Source: Deltaproteobacteria bacterium (GTDB lineage Bacteria > Myxococcota_A > UBA9042 > PHBI01). Taken from it: a DNA stretch of 43,116 nt. The notes below the pieces were generated by a model that saw nothing but the letters and a program-made list of their open reading frames with translations, ran no database searches and was not told where the DNA came from. The position numbers and the translations under genes were made by a program. The stretch is taken from positions 1-43,116 of the forward strand of contig SBGO01000561.1 in assembly GCA_006226565.1 (NCBI GenBank), read 5' to 3'. This document shows positions 1-7,736 of this stretch, one piece after another. Position 1 is the stretch's first letter, and every line of letters begins with the position of its first letter.

Positions 1-147
1 GACCTCGCCCGGACCTTCGCCTACCTGGCCCAGGTCGCCGTACGAGCGTCCGACGTCGCCGACCTCGCCGAGCGTCTCGACGCCCTCGAGGCCGCGCTGA
101 AGGACCGGGACACGACAACCGCAGGAGGACGCCATGCGAAGCACTGA
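1..147 (+). CDS. C-terminal end of an unknown protein (partial)
   Basis: Frame 1 is open from the first base to a TGA at 145-147, giving 48 residues. The first part is alanine/leucine rich with a heptad-like run (DLAERLDALEAALKDRD) that looks helical or coiled-coil. The stop lies inside the next gene, whose ATG is at 134, a 14-base overlap that suggests translational coupling. The protein starts outside the window and I do not recognise it. Confidence 0.6.
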   Translation, partial: DLARTFAYLAQVAVRASDVADLAERLDALEAALKDRDTTTAGGRHAKH

Positions 148-340
148 CCGCAAGCGACTCGACCGCCTGACCACGACCGCCGACGGGGTCTGTCCGCTCT
201 GCGGCCGCGGGCCAACGGCAGACGCGCAACAGCCTGAGCTCACGGACGAAGAGGTCGCCGAGATCCTCATCCTCGCGGCTGACATGGCGAAGTACATCGG
301 GTTCGACGAGTTGGACCCTGGGACCGCGGGCCGCGAATAG
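134..340 (+). CDS. Small Cys-pair protein, unknown function
   Basis: A 68-residue protein begins at an ATG with a strong ribosome binding site (AGGAGGA, four bases upstream) inside the 3' end of the preceding gene. It has a single CPLCG zinc-knuckle-like pair at about residues 20-24 and an acidic helical C-terminal half (DEEVAEILILAADMAKY). Small proteins like this are common in phage and island operons, but no family is recognised. The overlap with the upstream gene and the good Shine-Dalgarno sequence are the main reasons to think it is real. Confidence 0.6.
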   Translation: MRSTDRKRLDRLTTTADGVCPLCGRGPTADAQQPELTDEEVAEILILAADMAKYIGFDELDPGTAGRE

Positions 341-512
341 CTCCGTGGAGCTCCTTCTTCGCGGTTCAAAGGGGGAACCATGCGCCGCGATGAGGCTTCG
401 TCGTGAGACGTGCCGGTGACGCCAAGCGGGCGAATCGTCCGACTACGGGTGGTACGAATCGGGGTGATCGAGGTAGACGTCGCGGATACCGGCGCCATCA
501 CAGGAGCTTGAT

Positions 513-1004
513 ATGCATGTTCAGCCCTTCCCGACGGCCGAGTCGATCCTCGAGGAGGTGGAAGGCCGTGCCCTGCTGGTTGCACGCATGTTCGAAGCCT
601 CCGACACGTTGAGCGACGAGGATTGGAGCTGGCTCGTCTACTACGCCGAGCGGAACGCGACGGCACGCGGAGCCTTCGTCAACGCCATCGTCGGCATCAG
701 CGCCGGCGGCGACGCCGACGCTCTCGTGGCTGACCTACCGCCGCATGGGCGTTGGCTGGCCGCTGTGTACACGGCGGTCCCGCTCACTTCGGAGTGGTGC
801 GCCGGCGGGTCGCGTTTTCACAAGCGCGTGATGGACCAGTTCGGAGGTTCAGTATCACCTGGTCGGGTCCTCCGTGAGATTCGTGGTCTCAAGCCGGCGC
901 TGAAGGAGTTGCAGGCTCGCCTGCCTCAGTTCGATCCGAAGTTGCTCGAGAACATCGCGATCGACGAGACGTTCGAGCAGCTCGGTCGCCACATGCTACC
1001 GTGA
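513..1004 (+). CDS. Hypothetical protein, 163 aa
   Basis: The ATG at 513 is preceded by CAGGAGCTTGAT, a good ribosome binding site. The product is a soluble, mixed-charge 163-residue protein with no signal peptide or membrane segment and no motif I recognise. It has tryptophan/tyrosine-rich helices near residues 35-45 (SWLVYYAERNATARG) and an amphipathic C-terminal third. The gap to the previous gene is 172 bases with no obvious terminator, so it may have its own promoter. It is probably island cargo of unknown function. Confidence 0.6.
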   Translation: MHVQPFPTAESILEEVEGRALLVARMFEASDTLSDEDWSWLVYYAERNATARGAFVNAIVGISAGGDADALVADLPPHGRWLAAVYTAVPLTSEWCAGGSRFHKRVMDQFGGSVSPGRVLREIRGLKPALKELQARLPQFDPKLLENIAIDETFEQLGRHMLP

Positions 1005-1521
1005 ACGCGTGCGGGTAGCTCCGATGCTTCCCATGACGACTCAACGCGCCGGACCATCGGTCGGATCATCGACACGCGTTCCCATGGCCGTTGTTGGCGT
1101 CCGCATTCTGTCGTGCGACGCACACAATTCGCCGCGAAGGGCCCCGGCGGCCGCGTAGCGCGCGTAGTTGGACGCAACCGGTCAGTCCCCTGGCGTCGCG
1201 AACCGAGCGCGTCTCGCGTGCGCTCGACGCCGTCCTGGGCGAGAGTCCAACTCCAACTACGCCCGCGCGCGGATGCTCCTCGCGGATATGGCGCTCGCAC
1301 GCTGTCGCGTTGGCTCTCGCGCCCCGTGGCGCCCGTTTGGGCCGCAAAAGGACCTTTTGCGCCCTTTTGCGCCCTTTGGGCTGACAAGCGGTCGGGCAGT
1401 GCCCGGCCGCGGTCGACCAGACGCCCGAAGCGTCGTCTCTCGGAAGGCGGATTTGCGGCCCGATTGCGGTCGAGCTTGAGGTGGGTGACCCTCGTCGCCG
1501 ACGCACGACGGAGGAGCAACC
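1005..1521 (+). other. 517-base intergenic stretch without a convincing gene
   Basis: Open frames here are arginine/proline/alanine-rich on both strands, overlap each other, and lack sensible ribosome binding sites, so I read the stretch as non-coding. It contains a compact inverted repeat at 1344-1360 followed by two short direct repeats (see the separate entry). Nothing else is recognised. It could be a regulatory region or decayed DNA. Confidence 0.5.
1344..1360. repeat. Near-perfect palindrome with downstream direct repeats
   Basis: GCAAAAGG and CCTTTTGC face each other around a single A. The right arm is part of CTTTTGCGCCC, which recurs immediately downstream, so the strand reads as a palindrome plus two short direct repeats. 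With a one-base loop the structure would work better as a protein-binding dyad or cruciform than as a terminator. It lies in the gene-free stretch upstream of the gene at 1522. Confidence 0.5.
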
Positions 1522-2088
1522 ATGAAGCATCTTGTCGGCTCTGTGAGCTGGAACAGCAACGGCTGGGCCGCGAGGCCCACCGACGAGGACCTGAAGCGGT
1601 CGGGGCACGGCAACGTGCGCGCCGGCTACGTCGGCAACGAGTGTCTCAACCTCGCCATGGAGGCCGCGACTATCACGAAGGGGTGGAAGTACGGCGCGGT
1701 CGAGAAATTCGAGCAGAAGAGCCGCTTCACCAACGGCGGGCTCGTCTTCTTGTGGTCGAGGAACCCTGGCGCCGACGCCGCTGAGATCGTCGGAGTTCTT
1801 GCTCAGGTCGAGCGGCTCGGCGCCTACAGCCGCGGCCACGAGACGTCCGCCGGGACCCTGGAGTTCAACTTGCGACTGCCCGCTGTCGAGGGGTTGGCGA
1901 TCCGATTCGCTCCTTCTCTTGCCGTCGATCCCGAACGCCACCTGCACGACGGCGACCAGCAGAAGAAGGGGCCAGGGCAAGCCTGCGGCTGCTATATCGA
2001 CGACGCATCCGCGAGGCGGATATTAGAGGACGCAGCGGCAGGAGGGGATGACCGCGCTCTCGCGATCGCTCGGCTCTACGGCTGGTAG
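1522..2088 (+). CDS. Hypothetical protein, 188 aa
   Basis: The ATG at 1522 follows ACGGAGGAGCAACC, a strong ribosome binding site. The 188-residue product has no signal peptide. It contains a glycine/asparagine-rich N-terminal part (GYVGNECLNLAMEA, about residues 35-48), a lysine-rich middle, and a C-terminal helix with DDRALAIARLYGW. I do not recognise the family. It is the last plus-strand gene before the convergent minus-strand block, and 2089-2298 shows no gene or clear terminator. Confidence 0.6.
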   Translation: MKHLVGSVSWNSNGWAARPTDEDLKRSGHGNVRAGYVGNECLNLAMEAATITKGWKYGAVEKFEQKSRFTNGGLVFLWSRNPGADAAEIVGVLAQVERLGAYSRGHETSAGTLEFNLRLPAVEGLAIRFAPSLAVDPERHLHDGDQQKKGPGQACGCYIDDASARRILEDAAAGGDDRALAIARLYGW

Positions 2089-2298
2089 CGTCGAGCGTCG
2101 CCCTACGTCATACGTCCAACGGCGACCAAGAGGCCGTCGGTTCCGCGCCCAAACTTGTCGTGTGAGAGGAGCTTCATGACCTCGCGTCGCCCTCTGCCTC
2201 GGGGGCCGGAGGCGCGACCGAACCGGCCGCTAGGCGCGTCACACCCCGCCGGCGGGCCCGTCTTCGTACACGACGAGTGGGGCCGACCCGCCCCTCCG

Positions 2299-2625
2299 CT
2301 ATCGGTAGAATGATAGCATCCGGCGCCATGCCAGAACGTGCTGCACCGCCGAGTCGATCTCGCTCTCGACGGTCTCACCTCTTTCGGTGAACGTGGTTGC
2401 GATCTCAATCTTGCACCCGGACGAGTCGACGTAGACGCACCAATTCCCGTCATCGGCGCGCCCGACCGTGAGATCGACTTGTTCGTACCGGAGGGGGCGG
2501 TCCCACACCAGCGAATGCCGCGAATCACCACCATGGACTTCGGCTTTGTGAGCCCGGATCGATCTCACGATCGTCCACAGTTCGTCCTCGCTCCACTCCC
2601 ATAGCCCGCTCACATTCCTCGGCAT
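2299..2625 (-). CDS. Hypothetical protein, 108 aa
   Basis: The frame is open further upstream, but the start MPRNVSGLW at 2625 has GGAGGGATA just before the ATG and the residues upstream look non-coding, so I chose it. The 108-residue product is tryptophan-rich near the N-terminus (GLWEWSEDELWTIVR) and seems to be a small alpha/beta protein. It is the last gene of the minus-strand series that follows brxHI, with a 122-base gap from the preceding gene. No function can be given. Confidence 0.6.
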   Translation of the reverse strand: MPRNVSGLWEWSEDELWTIVRSIRAHKAEVHGGDSRHSLVWDRPLRYEQVDLTVGRADDGNWCVYVDSSGCKIEIATTFTERGETVESEIDSAVQHVLAWRRMLSFYR

Positions 2626-2747
2626 TATCCCTCCCGCACCACCTACACGCCCCGCCGTCGACCGCCGCGTCGGCCACCAGTACCGCTCGCCGTGGCGTCG
2701 GGCCGGAACTCGCACCAGGACCGCTCGGCCCCGCGCGATTAAAGGCG

Positions 2748-3527
2748 TCAACTCACAGCAGACTTCGGCCCGACCGCATACCATGTCACGTCTCCGTGCC
2801 GTGACCAGCTATCGCTCGGCGTGACTCGAATTGGAGTCAAACTTGGCTCAGGGCCGTGGGGGCAGAGGGCGGGATAGATCTCAAGCGCCGCGGCGTCACC
2901 TGATTGGAGTTGGGCGTGATCGTCAGTGAGGAAGAACTCGCACCCGAGACGACCCAGGACATTCTTGAGCCAGATTCCACTGGCTTTGCCACCGCCGCCA
3001 GCTCCACCTCCGTATCGCACGTGAATCACGTGCGAGAGCATGCCTTTGTTCGGTAGAATCATCTTTCCGCAGAAGGCTTCGTTCTCCGCGAAAACATAGA
3101 GGCACCGCGCCGGGTATTTACCAAGCTCGGTCGAGCGCACTCGAAGCTCGAGGTAGATGACTCGCCCGGTGGCGATGCTACCTTTCGGGAAGTCGACGAT
3201 CCGCTCGTCGAGCGGCAGGTCGAGACGGGGTAGCTCCTCGATCACGCTGACGTCTATCGCAGTGCGGCCATCGTCGTGCATGGATAGACGGTCTAGAAAC
3301 CTCGACCCGGTCCACGGGAAGTAGTCCGAGTGGAGATAGATATCGGGTGCAGGTACGGGCGAATCCGTGGACGCTGCGTACGCGCTGCTAAGATACAGAA
3401 TGTCTCTGAAATCCTCGCCGGCGGAAGGATACCAGGAAATACGCGGCGGCCGATCGCGTGTCGACAGGAACTGATGAAATGCCCCGCGCTGGCTGCCGTT
3501 CAGCGATTCGAGCAGGTCGAGCGACAT
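2748..3527 (-). CDS. Conserved-looking hypothetical protein, 259 aa
   Basis: The chosen ATG (MSLDLLESLNGSQ) has GGAGG placed correctly, whereas the upstream in-frame ATGs do not. The N-terminal third contains WYPSAGEDFRDILYLS (about residues 33-48), a pattern I associate with an uncharacterised bacterial family that often has the W-Y-P-S-(A/S)-G-x-D-F-R core. A glycine run (YGGGAGGGGKASG) near residue 175 resembles a flexible loop. There are no membrane segments. It could be a small enzyme or a toxin-like effector, but nothing in the sequence decides this. Neighbours on the same strand are also unknown. Confidence 0.65.
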   Translation of the reverse strand: MSLDLLESLNGSQRGAFHQFLSTRDRPPRISWYPSAGEDFRDILYLSSAYAASTDSPVPAPDIYLHSDYFPWTGSRFLDRLSMHDDGRTAIDVSVIEELPRLDLPLDERIVDFPKGSIATGRVIYLELRVRSTELGKYPARCLYVFAENEAFCGKMILPNKGMLSHVIHVRYGGGAGGGGKASGIWLKNVLGRLGCEFFLTDDHAQLQSGDAAALEIYPALCPHGPEPSLTPIRVTPSDSWSRHGDVTWYAVGPKSAVS

Positions 3528-3635
3528 CGTGCCCTCCGTCGAAGCTGACTGCATAGTCCTCCGCGGTTCGTTGCCCGTCAACGCATACGGTCGCCCTGAC
3601 TTGGGAGTCGCTCGGTACCTCGCCGGCAGGCGATC

Positions 3636-4253
3636 CTAGTCTTGGAACAAGTCGAACTGCCCGCGCCCAAGCACGACGCGACGCGGCTCGAGGCTGAAGG
3701 TCGTCTTCCCGGTGGCGACCGCCGCGAGGTGCGCCTCGACCCATGCCGCGACGTGCTCTTCCGTGACGCCGAGCCACTTCAGCGCGGCGGCGGCGGTGTC
3801 GACCGAGCGCGCCTTCCGCTCCATCGCGTCTGCGACCCGGTCGGCAAGCCCGGCGTCTTCGATCTGTGAGGCTCCGTGACGAATCGGCAGGAGAGCGATG
3901 TCGAGCGGGCGCGCGTTCACCGGCAAGAGCTGCGGTACGTCGTCGTCTCTCTGCTCGACGCTGAAGCTGTACGAGCCTTCCCAGTAGAACCGGCCGTCCT
4001 CGACCCGGAACTCGTGCTCGGGGGTCGTAGGCAGGTCGAGGCGAGCCACCCCACGCATCGTCTTGTTTGACATGCGAACGCAGGTCGTCGCGTCTCCTGC
4101 GACAGGCAGAGAGACCGTGACTCCGGCCCACTCAATCGACAGGCGTTCCGGTTCGAATCGCCAGCTCGCAGCGCCCGCGAGCCTCTCCGCGCTTCGCCGT
4201 AGCGTCTTGAAGGCGTGTTTCAGGTCGGCGACCTGCATTCTCCAACGACCCAT
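3636..4253 (-). CDS. Hypothetical protein, 205 aa
   Basis: The ATG at 4253 follows GGGAGGAAAGGCC, a good ribosome binding site. The 205-residue protein is soluble. Its first 110 residues look beta-rich (RLSIEWAGVTVSLPV, YWEGSYSFSVEQRDDD) and its second half is alpha-helical with alanine-rich stretches. It ends with FSLEPRRVVLGRGQFDLFQD. The short hydrophobic tail QFDLF faintly resembles the clamp-binding peptides of replication-associated proteins, but that is only a resemblance. It sits 70 bases downstream of the lipoprotein gene on the same strand and may be co-transcribed with it. Confidence 0.6.
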   Translation of the reverse strand: MGRWRMQVADLKHAFKTLRRSAERLAGAASWRFEPERLSIEWAGVTVSLPVAGDATTCVRMSNKTMRGVARLDLPTTPEHEFRVEDGRFYWEGSYSFSVEQRDDDVPQLLPVNARPLDIALLPIRHGASQIEDAGLADRVADAMERKARSVDTAAAALKWLGVTEEHVAAWVEAHLAAVATGKTTFSLEPRRVVLGRGQFDLFQD

Positions 4254-4323
4254 GGCCTTTCCTCCCGCACGAACCTTGAGCGGACGTCGACGCCCTTCCG
4301 ACTCATCCTACCGCTCTCCGTCA

Positions 4324-4908
4324 CTACCGTCCGAGGCAGTCCCGCATTGCGCCGAGCGTCGCCGCTTCGCGCGCGCAATGGCGCTCGCGTGCGGACCACT
4401 TCGGGCATTCCGAGATACAGGTCTTGGCCCGGCTGCCGACCTCGAGACCTTCGGCTTCGACGAGGTCGACGTAGTGCCGACAGAGCTCAGCACACGCCTC
4501 GCCTGGCGGCGCCTCCTCGTTCTTGGGCTGCGGCGGCGCGGTCGGGACGACCTTCGGTTCAGCCGCAGCCGACGGCGCCGGCTTCGGGGGATGCGGCGCG
4601 ACCGCGCCGCCTTCCTCCCACCGCGCGCGGCGACAGACGGGCGGCTCGCCGGGCATCGGGCAGCAGAAGAACAGACGCTCTTCGAAGGGTCGGGTCTTGG
4701 TCGCGCCGGCGAGTCCTCCGAGACTCGAGCTCTCCGACTCATTCACCAGGGCCCAGACACCCCCACGGCACTGCAGCCCCGCTCCGGCTATCCATCCCGA
4801 CACGTCTTCGGTCTTGAGGATCTCGATGGAGCTCTGCTTCTGCGTGGCGCAGCCGGGAGCGGCCCATACGAACATCCCAACGATGAGCGCGGTAGCGGCG
4901 AGTCTCAT
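4324..4908 (-). CDS. Putative lipoprotein, Cys-rich C-terminus
   Basis: The N-terminus MRLAATALIVGMFVWAAPGC is a lipoprotein signal peptide ending in a lipobox (AAPGC), so the mature protein is predicted to be lipidated at Cys20. The 194-residue product then has a proline/alanine-rich linker (about residues 105-135) and a C-terminal domain with six cysteines (CAELC, CISEC, HCAREA, DCLGR) that could form disulfides. The ATG has AGGAGGCCACC upstream. It begins only 20 bases after the brxHI stop codon on the same strand, so it may ride on the BREX transcript. Lipoproteins are not known BREX components, so it may simply be a neighbour. Confidence 0.7.
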   Translation of the reverse strand: MRLAATALIVGMFVWAAPGCATQKQSSIEILKTEDVSGWIAGAGLQCRGGVWALVNESESSSLGGLAGATKTRPFEERLFFCCPMPGEPPVCRRARWEEGGAVAPHPPKPAPSAAAEPKVVPTAPPQPKNEEAPPGEACAELCRHYVDLVEAEGLEVGSRAKTCISECPKWSARERHCAREAATLGAMRDCLGR

Positions 4909-4928
4909 GGTGGCCTCCTACATCGAAG

Positions 4929-7736
4929 CTACTCCGAACGGACGCCACCGTCTTCGTCTTCTGGCTCGACTTCGTGGTCAGGCGTCGGCGGCTCGGTGAC
5001 CACCGACTCGAACCGAGCGAACAGCGGAACCAGAACCTCGGCGTCCACCGCGGCGTAGGCGAGCTGAGAGGCGGTCAGCGGGCGTGCAAGCCAGTTCGAT
5101 TTCTGCTCGCGCTTGTTCAAGCGAATCCCGAGCTCGCGTGCGCAGACCGCCGCCAGTCCATGTCCACCGGTCGCACCCGGGCGCGCGGCCCGGGCGGCGG
5201 TTTGCGTGTCGAAGACGCCGTCGAGCACAAAGCCGTACCGCCCGAAGACGTCGCGCTCGAACGCCGCGTTGTGGATCGCCTTGGTGATGTTCGGCGACGC
5301 CAGCATCGGCGCGAGCGGTGAAAGGTCGGCGATGACGAGCGGATCGATGACGTAGGTACGCTCCCCCGTCGCCAGTTGAATGAGGCACAGCTCCCGACTG
5401 AAGAGCGTGGTCTCTACGTCCAAGCCGACGATGCGCTGCGTGAGCAGGTCGGCCACGGCCGCAGTCAGGGCCGCGTCGCTGTCCACCCATACGACCGGCC
5501 GCGACGGCTCGAATGCGCCGGCGACCTCAACTCCCGAGACGTCATCCGCGGCAGGAGCCTCCGCGAGCTCTCCGAGCGCCGCGAGCAACATCGGCGGGAG
5601 CCGTCTTCGGTCGACCTCGGTGCGCGGTCGGCCTGCCGCGAACTCTCGCGCCCCGTCGACATCGAGCAGATAGGTCGCGACGACCTCACGCTCGATCCAG
5701 GTCGGCATCAGGCTCTGGAACTTGCTCAGGCGGAAGGCCGGTAGCCCCTCCGCGATCTCACGCCACAGCTGCTCGTCGCCCCACGGCTCCGGCGACGCGA
5801 GGCGCGCGATGACGGCCCGAACGCCGAGCAGGCTCAGCTCGTCATCACCTCGGAACACCAACCGGAGGTTGTCCGCGGCGACCTTCCACGGCGTCCCGAG
5901 TGCGTCGATCGCTCGCTTCAAGGTGACGTTGATACGACCGCCTGCGAAGGTCCACCACCTCACCTCGCCGCCGAGCTCCTCGAGCCCGTCCCCCTCGGGG
6001 TGAACGACCTCGGCGACCTCGGCCCTGCGGTCGGCGAGCGCGACGCGGGCCTCGCGCCCGAGCCAGGACGGCTCCGCGTCAGAAGCAAGGACGACCTTCA
6101 TCTGCTGGCAGAGCTCGTAGCCGAGAAACTGCGGCGTCATCCCGCCCCAACTCGGCTGACGCCCACGCGGCGCCGGCGACACCTTCACGCGCCGCAGCTT
6201 GTGATCGATCTCGTCCACGACCCACGCGCGCCCGCCGAGGAGGAAGCTGCTCACCTCGTCGACCAGGCGATCGACGAAGTCCTGGCTCAGCGTGCCGACC
6301 GGACGATCGCCCGGCGCGCGCACGTCGTAGCTCTTTGGGCTCGAGAAGACCGCGTAGAGCTCCATGAAATTGCGCCGCCCGAAGCGCTTCTCGGCCTCCC
6401 GTCCCACGACGAGCCGGCCGCTCGCCTCATACAGCGCTTCGGTCTCGACGAGGTGCGTGACGAGGCGCTCGTACTCTGCTCGACGAATGCCCCGGAAGTC
6501 CGGTACGCGCGCCAACCGACGCCACGCCGACTCCCGCGTCACCCCCTCCTCCGCCAGTGCGAGCGCGAGCAGCTGATGCACGAGCACGGGCCAACAACGG
6601 TCCGTGATCGCGACCTCCTCGACCCACCCCTCGCGCGCAAGCTCTACCAGCGCGACCGCTTGCACCAAGGCGTCGACGGACTCGCAGAAGAAGGTCGTGT
6701 TGGCCACCTGACCCGCGCGTCGCCCGGTTCGACCCATTCGCTGCAGGAATGACCCGACCGTGTCCGGCGCGTCCGACTGGAGCACGCGGTCCAAGTCTCC
6801 GACGTCGATCCCGAGCTCCAACGTCGAGGTGCAGACGATGCATGCCGCGCCCCCTCCATGGAAACGCTCCTCGGCGAGCTCGCGCTCCTCCTTCGAGACC
6901 GCGCTGTGGTGGACGAACACCTCGACGTCTGCCCGCCCCACGTGCTCGGCCACCAACTCCGTCGCGGCGCGGCTCTGGCAGAAGAAGAGGCTCTTCCCAC
7001 CGCGCGCCATGCGTGCCGCGCGCCGCGCGAGCCCCTCGATGGATGGCTCGTAGAGCGCGAGAAGCTCCCGCTGTGATCGCCCCTTCGGCGGATCGACGAT
7101 CACGCCGTCCCGCGCCGACGAGCCGCCGAGCCAGCCGAGGATGGCGTCGGGGTTGCCGACGGTCGCGCTCAGCCCGACCCGCTGCACGTCGTGCCGCGAC
7201 AAGGCCGCCAACCGCTCGATCACGCTCATCATGTGCGCGCCGCGGTCGGTGCCGGCGAGGGCGTGGATCTCATCGACGATGACCACCCGGAGGTCGCCGA
7301 ACAGCGCTCGCGTGTCGACTCGCGGCGACATGAGCATCACCTCGAGCGACTCCGGCGTGGTCATCAGGACCGTCGCCGGTTCGGCCAAGAAGCGCTTGCG
7401 CGGAGCCGCCGACACGTCCCCGTGCCAGACGAAACGGGTCAGGCCGACCATCTCGGTGTACTGACCGAGCCGTCGCGCCTGGTTGTTGAGCAGCGCCTTG
7501 ATCGGCGCGAGGTAGATCGCCCCGACGCCCGCCGGCTCATCGTCGAGCAGCGCGGACAGCGTCGGGAACAGCGCCGCCTCGGTCTTTCCCCCGGCCGTCG
7601 GCGCCAGGATCACGGCGTTCTTGCCGTCGAGGAGCGCGTTCCCCGCCTCGTCCTGGACGGGACGCAGACTGGTCCACCCCAACCTCGCGACGATGGCCTC
7701 GCGGAGACGCGGGGCGAACCTCGGGAAGACGCTCAC
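4929..7736 (-). CDS. brxHI: BREX helicase BrxHI with C-terminal RNase D-like exonuclease
   Basis: This is a 935-residue SF2 helicase of the Lhr-like group. It has Walker A APTAGGKT (residues 45-52), a DEIH box near 155, motif III GLSATVG, and motif VI QRMGRTGRR near 330. From about residue 745 to the end there is a DEDD-type 3'-5' exonuclease domain: D-x-E in GLDVETT, the second Asp in AAFERDVF, and Y-x3-D in LAYAAVDAEVL. The start is GTG at 7736, overlapping the brxD stop by 4 bases; an in-frame TTG is one codon upstream. The 3'-terminal place in pglZ-brxD-brxHI matches type 6 and type 2 BREX, where BrxHI is the accessory helicase. The fused nuclease would couple unwinding to 3'-end trimming. 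That is an inference from the domains. Confidence 0.85.
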   Translation of the reverse strand: MSVFPRFAPRLREAIVARLGWTSLRPVQDEAGNALLDGKNAVILAPTAGGKTEAALFPTLSALLDDEPAGVGAIYLAPIKALLNNQARRLGQYTEMVGLTRFVWHGDVSAAPRKRFLAEPATVLMTTPESLEVMLMSPRVDTRALFGDLRVVIVDEIHALAGTDRGAHMMSVIERLAALSRHDVQRVGLSATVGNPDAILGWLGGSSARDGVIVDPPKGRSQRELLALYEPSIEGLARRAARMARGGKSLFFCQSRAATELVAEHVGRADVEVFVHHSAVSKEERELAEERFHGGGAACIVCTSTLELGIDVGDLDRVLQSDAPDTVGSFLQRMGRTGRRAGQVANTTFFCESVDALVQAVALVELAREGWVEEVAITDRCWPVLVHQLLALALAEEGVTRESAWRRLARVPDFRGIRRAEYERLVTHLVETEALYEASGRLVVGREAEKRFGRRNFMELYAVFSSPKSYDVRAPGDRPVGTLSQDFVDRLVDEVSSFLLGGRAWVVDEIDHKLRRVKVSPAPRGRQPSWGGMTPQFLGYELCQQMKVVLASDAEPSWLGREARVALADRRAEVAEVVHPEGDGLEELGGEVRWWTFAGGRINVTLKRAIDALGTPWKVAADNLRLVFRGDDELSLLGVRAVIARLASPEPWGDEQLWREIAEGLPAFRLSKFQSLMPTWIEREVVATYLLDVDGAREFAAGRPRTEVDRRRLPPMLLAALGELAEAPAADDVSGVEVAGAFEPSRPVVWVDSDAALTAAVADLLTQRIVGLDVETTLFSRELCLIQLATGERTYVIDPLVIADLSPLAPMLASPNITKAIHNAAFERDVFGRYGFVLDGVFDTQTAARAARPGATGGHGLAAVCARELGIRLNKREQKSNWLARPLTASQLAYAAVDAEVLVPLFARFESVVTEPPTPDHEVEPEDEDGGVRSE

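Noticed and set aside
403-612. Small plus-strand frame overlapping the 513 gene
   Set aside because: Arg-rich, overlaps a better gene with a proper ribosome binding site, and has none of its own.
1-5000. A second copy of the tmRNA 3' end marking the left end of the element
   Set aside because: I looked for GGGGAGTCGAAC-like sequence on both strands and did not find it by eye; a computed search could still reveal a diverged copy.
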